DNA of 64,000 nt from contig CAVWQV010000006.1 in NCBI GenBank assembly GCA_963757115.1, forward strand, positions 1 to 64,000. The letters are read 5' to 3'. A program made the position numbers and the translations under genes. Within the stretch, counting starts at the first letter, position 1, and each line of letters starts with the position of its first letter. Positions 58,596 to 64,000 of this stretch are shown here, piece after piece. The notes beneath the pieces are model-generated. The model saw nothing but the letters and a program-made list of their open reading frames with translations, had not been told where the DNA came from and ran no database searches. This stretch comes from CAVWQV01 sp963757115 (GTDB lineage Bacteria; Pseudomonadota; Alphaproteobacteria; Acetobacterales; Acetobacteraceae).

Positions 58596-59792
58596 TCACC
58601 GCACAAGCGGGCAGCCGCCCTCGCCGATCGGCCGGAACGCGGTCTCGGCCGGGATGGTGGCGACTAGCTCGTAGTCGTCCCAACGCGCCTTCGACTGCTC
58701 GGGGCGCTTCACGCGGAACTCGTACATTGCGTGGATCGCGCGGCCGTCGGGACGGACGGTGACGGTGCCGAACAGCTTATCCTGGATGGGCGCCCGCCGG
58801 AGTTCCGCCAGCACCTTGTCGCCGTCGATGCTGTTGGCGGCCTTCACCGCTTGGAGGTATGCGAGCACGGACGAATACACGCCAGCCTGGTTCTCCGTCG
58901 GCACCCGGCCGTCGAAGCGCTGGGCGAAGCGCTTGGCGAAGGCGCGCGTGTCATCGTTGAGGTCCCAGTAGAACGCCTCTGTCAGCAGGAGGCCCTGCGC
59001 CGAGGCAAGGCCGATGGCGTCCACGTCAACGATCTGCGCGAACAGGCCGGCGAGCATCTGCCGCGGCGTCAGGCCGAACTCCGCTGACTGCTTGACCACG
59101 TTGACGAGGTCGGAGCCGGTGTCGGCGAGGGCTACCACCTTGGCCCCCGAGGATTGCGCCTGCACGAGGTAGGAAGAGAAATCCGTCGTCCCGAGCGGGT
59201 GTTTGGTCGATCCCAGGACTTGCCCGCCGAGGCTTTTCAGCACTGCTGTCGCATCGCGCTCTAGTGCGGCCCCGAGCGCGTAGTCGAACGCGATGAAGTA
59301 CCAGCTCGTGCCGCCCTGTTGCATCAGCGCGCGGGCGGCGGCGTTGGCGAACGCCCAGGTGTCGAACGTCCACTGCACCGTCGTCGGGGCGCAGAACTTG
59401 CCCGTCAGGTCGGAGGTCCCGACATTGCTGGCGACGAAGGTGCGATTACGCTCCCGCATCACCTGATTGATGGCGAGGCCGACGCTCGAATTGACGGCAT
59501 CCGCGACGGCCGCGACGCCCTGGCGGTCCACCCACTCGCGGACGATCTGCGAGCCGACATCCGGTTTATTCTGATGGTCGGCGGAAAGGATGGCCACCTT
59601 GAAGGGCGCGGGGCCGGCGGCGGCGAAGTCTTCGGCCGCCATCTCGGCGGCGACCACGGAGCCCTTGCCCGACTGGTCGGCAAATGGCCCGCCCATGTCG
59701 TTGATGATGCCGACTTTCACCACCTCCGGCACCTCCGCCCGCGCCGCCCAGGAGGCAAGCAGGAGGGCGGTTGCGAGCATCAGCCGGCGCAT
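58596..59792 (-). CDS. ABC transporter substrate-binding protein, branched-chain type
   Basis: 398 residues with a signal peptide (RRLMLATALLLASWAARAE) and the type 1 binding fold: VKVGIINDMGGPFADQSGKG, ILSADHQNKPDVGSQIVREW, FVASNVGTSDLTGK and ENQAGVYSSVLAYLQAVKAA. Resembles LivK-like proteins that bring aromatic or 2-oxo acids. ATG at 59792 has GGAGG upstream. 44 bases before the decarboxylase alpha gene, so probably the first gene of that operon. Intact. Confidence 0.9.
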   Translation of the reverse strand: MRRLMLATALLLASWAARAEVPEVVKVGIINDMGGPFADQSGKGSVVAAEMAAEDFAAAGPAPFKVAILSADHQNKPDVGSQIVREWVDRQGVAAVADAVNSSVGLAINQVMRERNRTFVASNVGTSDLTGKFCAPTTVQWTFDTWAFANAAARALMQQGGTSWYFIAFDYALGAALERDATAVLKSLGGQVLGSTKHPLGTTDFSSYLVQAQSSGAKVVALADTGSDLVNVVKQSAEFGLTPRQMLAGLFAQIVDVDAIGLASAQGLLLTEAFYWDLNDDTRAFAKRFAQRFDGRVPTENQAGVYSSVLAYLQAVKAANSIDGDKVLAELRRAPIQDKLFGTVTVRPDGRAIHAMYEFRVKRPEQSKARWDDYELVATIPAETAFRPIGEGGCPLVR

Positions 59793-59892
59793 AGGCGTGT
59801 TCCTCCGCGTTTCCTGGAAAGATGGAGCGGCTGAGCGGGGAGGGCAAACGCTCGTGCTGGACAAGCCCGCGCCGGGAACGCAGCTTGCCACG

Positions 59893-60313
59893 ATGAGCTC
59901 GAACCTCAGAATCATCGCCGGCCCGTTCACCTTCGGCGCTCGCTTCGAGGACGCAGCGGCGCAGAAGACGTGTGCGGTGTTCCGCAGCTTGCTGCCGTAT
60001 CGCCAGCGTATCATCCACGTGCGCTGGAGCGGCGAGGCGTGCTGGATTCCTCTCGGCGAGCTCGATCTCGGGCTGTCTTACGAGAACCACACGAGCTATC
60101 CGGCAGCCGGGACAGATGATCCTCTATCCGGGCGGGATCAGCGAGACCGAGATTTTGCTCGCCTATGGCGGCGTGCGGTTCGCGAGCAAGGTGGGACAGC
60201 TTGCCGGCAATCACTTCCTCACGGTGACGGAGGGTTTGGACAATCTGGCCGCACTCGGGAAGATGACGTTGTGGGAGGGGGCGCAGCAGATAGTCATCGA
60301 GACGGTGGGCTGA
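59893..60313 (+). CDS. DUF3830 family protein, frameshifted
   Basis: Cyclophilin-like fold of about 140 residues: ARFEDAAAQKTCAVFRSLLP, HVRWSGEACWIPLGELDLGL and YENHTSYPA, then after a one-base shift near 60105 PGQMILYPGGISETEILLAYGG and NHFLTVTEGLDNLAALG. DUF3830 proteins often sit by genes for catabolism of unusual acids. Divergent from the solute-binding protein gene by 100 bases. Confidence 0.82.
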
Positions 60314-60487
60314 CGTTAGCGCGCGTGCTTGGTCGCCGAACAGCCGGCGGACCCGGAAGTAATTGCGCCCAGCAATCCATCGATCGGTTGCATGGGCACA
60401 GGAGCCAATGCGCGCTTACAATGAGGTGAGGACTGAAACTCTCGGATGTTTGGGCAGCTTCGTTCGCATCTGCTGAGAGTCCACTCC

Positions 60488-61615
60488 ATGGCGCATGGCC
60501 ATTTTCTCGAACGCCGAAAAGTCCTGCTCGGGACGGCCGCACTGGCCGCAAGCTCGGGCCTGCCGCGTGCGGGCCGTGCGGCAGGTGGGCTGCCGCTCCA
60601 ACTGGTGACAACGTTCACAAGCCCTCGACAGGTCACGGGGGTTGCCGCGACGCAAGACGGCCGCGTGTTCGTGAACTTCCCGCGTTGGGAGGAGGATGTG
60701 GCCATCTCGGTAGCCGAGCTCCGGGCCGATGGTTCGCTCACACCGTTTCCCGACGCGGGCTGGAACGCCTATCGCGACGTCAAGCCGCGTGCGCCAGGAA
60801 ATCATTTCGTTTGCGTTCAAAGCGTGACGGTCGACCCGCTCGGGTATTTGTGGGTCGTCGATCCGGCGGCTCCTGGCCTCACCTTCATTGTCCCGGGCGG
60901 CCCGAAGCTCGTGCGGGTTAATCTTGCCACCAACGCGGTCGATGCCGTCATCCCGTTCGGCCCCGACGTCGCGCCGCAAGGCACTTATCTCAACGACATC
61001 CGCTTCACGCCCGATGCCAAGCGTGCGGTGATCACCAACTCCGGCCAGCCCGGTTCGCTCATCGTGCTCGACGTGCCGAGCGGCACCGCGCGCCGGGTGC
61101 TCGACGGGCATCCGAGCACGCAGGCCGACCGCCGCGTCGTCATCACGGTCAACGGGCGACAGCTCAGGATGCCGGACGGCCAGCCGCCGCAGTTCTCGGC
61201 CGATGGCTTGGCGCTGGATGCGGCGGGCGAGTACGCGTATTGGCAAGCGACAACGGGCAACACCCTGTATCGCGCGCCGCTCGACGCGCTGTTCGACCCG
61301 AGCCTGTCGCCGCAGGATCTCGGCGCCCAAGTGCAGGTGGTCGAGCAAACCTTCGTTGCCGACGGATATTGGCTGACCCGCTCAGGGCTTTTGCTGGCCA
61401 CTAGCGACGAGGACAATTCGGTCAAGCGCATCGAGCCGGACGGAACGGCAACCGTAGAGGTGCAGGATGATCGCCTGCTTTGGCCTGACAGCATGGCCGA
61501 AGGCCCGGGCGGTGTGATCTACGTCACTGCCTCGCACATCCCGGAGATGCTGATGTGGCAGGGTCCCGGGGTGCAGCAAACCGCGTTGTTCCGGTTCCAG
61601 CCGAGTGCCAGCTGA
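60488..61615 (+). CDS. Tat-exported major royal jelly/yellow-family protein
   Basis: About 375 residues. A twin-arginine signal ERRKVLLGTAALAASSGLP opens it, then a six-bladed propeller of the MRJP family: FTSPRQVTGVAATQDGRVFV, FPRWEEDVAISVAEL, FVCVQSVTVDPLGYLWVVDP, GTYLNDIRFTPDAKRAVITN, FSADGLALDAAGEYAYWQAT and LWPDSMAEGPGGVIYVTAS. In insects this family includes dopachrome-converting enzymes; bacterial members are little known. ATG 60488 chosen because the Tat signal begins there; an ATG at 60446 is also in frame. Confidence 0.85.
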   Translation: MAHGHFLERRKVLLGTAALAASSGLPRAGRAAGGLPLQLVTTFTSPRQVTGVAATQDGRVFVNFPRWEEDVAISVAELRADGSLTPFPDAGWNAYRDVKPRAPGNHFVCVQSVTVDPLGYLWVVDPAAPGLTFIVPGGPKLVRVNLATNAVDAVIPFGPDVAPQGTYLNDIRFTPDAKRAVITNSGQPGSLIVLDVPSGTARRVLDGHPSTQADRRVVITVNGRQLRMPDGQPPQFSADGLALDAAGEYAYWQATTGNTLYRAPLDALFDPSLSPQDLGAQVQVVEQTFVADGYWLTRSGLLLATSDEDNSVKRIEPDGTATVEVQDDRLLWPDSMAEGPGGVIYVTASHIPEMLMWQGPGVQQTALFRFQPSAS

Positions 61616-61630
61616 CCGCGGCCGATAGCC

Positions 61631-62214
61631 TCAGAGCCGCAACGCCTCGGGGATCCGCAGCCCTAACCGCGCCGGCACGTTCCATACTTCCTTGACCGCC
61701 CGCACCGGTCGAAAGCCGGTGCGGATGTAGGTCGGTAGCGCGCGAGGATGGTCGGCCGTGCAGGTGTTGACCGTCATGCCCCGTGGTCGGCCGCGCCAAG
61801 CCTCCTCCACCGCATAGCGCAGGAACGTCCCGCCAAGCCCCGCGCCGATCGTCTGCGGCATCAGCCCGAAATAGCTGAGATTCATGTCCGGCCCGGCCCG
61901 GCCGTCGAGCTCGAAGAAGCCGGCCGGCTGGCCGCCGCGACCGAGCACGTGGATGGAGACGCGCGGATCGCGTAGCAGCGCTGCCAGTTCGCCGTCCGGC
62001 ATCGTCCGCCGCAGCCACCAGACGTAGTCCGCCCCGACCGTATCGTAGAGGTAGCGATAGAACGGCACCGTCGGCGCCGTCACCCTGGTCAAGGTGATGC
62101 CGAACGGCAGGTCTGGCGGACGCTCCACCGGCGGGCGGTCCATGCGCAGGAACGTGACGGTCACGCCCACCCGCACCACCGGCTCAGAGGCCGCGGCGAA
62201 GCTCGTGTGCCGCA

Positions 62215-62215
<1 letters not shown>
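61631..62215 (-). CDS. GNAT-family acetyltransferase
   Basis: 194 residues. It has VPFYRYLYDTVGADYVWWLR, then NLSYFGLMPQTIGAGLGGTF, where the acetyl-CoA-binding loop lies, and PRALPTYIRTGFRPVRAVKE at the end. The VGADYVWWLRR pattern is widely seen in Rhodospirillales GNATs. Its ATG overlaps the rpoD stop (TGATG), so the two are coupled. Confidence 0.88.

Positions 62216-64000
<1,785 letters not shown>

Overview
GC-rich chromosomal DNA, most likely from an alphaproteobacterium in or near the Rhodospirillales/Acetobacteraceae. That placement is an inference from codon use, a DUF1127 protein, the alphaproteobacterial form of RpoD, and the mix of hydantoinase, branched-chain-type solute-binding and DUF3830 genes. 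I see no rRNA, tRNA or CRISPR array.

Layout. 0-3 kb is a mobile-element graveyard: an RND efflux pump tail, a complete IS5-type element, an IS3 transposase tail and a broken serine recombinase. 3.2-5 kb is a GH15 glucoamylase/trehalase. 5-16.3 kb is one respiratory operon on the + strand: alternative complex III (actABCDEF), two small ORFs, then a caa3-type oxidase (coxB with a fused cytochrome c, coxA, coxC, subunit IV). CoxA carries YSHPAV in place of GHPEV, which marks the A2 subfamily. 16.3-24.6 kb holds sugar or sugar-acid oxidation genes: an SDR, an SMP-30/gluconolactonase, a pyruvate-oxidase-like TPP enzyme, an enolase-superfamily dehydratase/racemase, an internally duplicated membrane protein, a gluconate-dehydrogenase subunit 3 and a GMC dehydrogenase. 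25-30 kb is GT87, a GT2-GtrA protein and GlgX. 30-36.9 kb is a mixed set (DUF4239, HdeD, enoyl-CoA hydratase, PhyH dioxygenase, MlaC/MlaA). 37-47.5 kb is a catabolic region: serine hydrolase, NTF2-like protein, solute-binding protein, a GntR regulator split by an inserted segment, HyuA/HyuB and two SDRs. 47.5-50 kb is a predicted redox-linked class III cyclase in tandem with a Crp/Fnr regulator. 50-57.4 kb is housekeeping (metF, uvrD, prmA, pepP). 57.4-60.3 kb is a two-subunit TPP decarboxylase with a solute-binding protein and a DUF3830 protein. 60.4-64 kb is a Tat-exported MRJP-family protein, a GNAT and rpoD, which runs off the right edge.

A dominant feature is single-base frameshifts. They are very dense from 5.7 to 12.2 kb, where protein homology hops between frames, and occur sparsely in many other genes, including uvrD. 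The encoded sequences stay highly conserved on both sides of each shift, so uncorrected sequencing or assembly errors are the likeliest explanation. I therefore annotate whole genes across the shifts and note where they lie. The IS3 and PEMT fragments around 40.6-41.7 kb also contain nonsense codons and truncations, so those look truly degenerate.

The most interesting items are the cyclase with cytochrome-b-like membrane helices and a 2Fe-2S domain paired with a Crp regulator, the duplicated His-containing membrane protein beside the GMC dehydrogenase, the ACIII/A2-oxidase operon, and the insertion that splits the GntR regulator.
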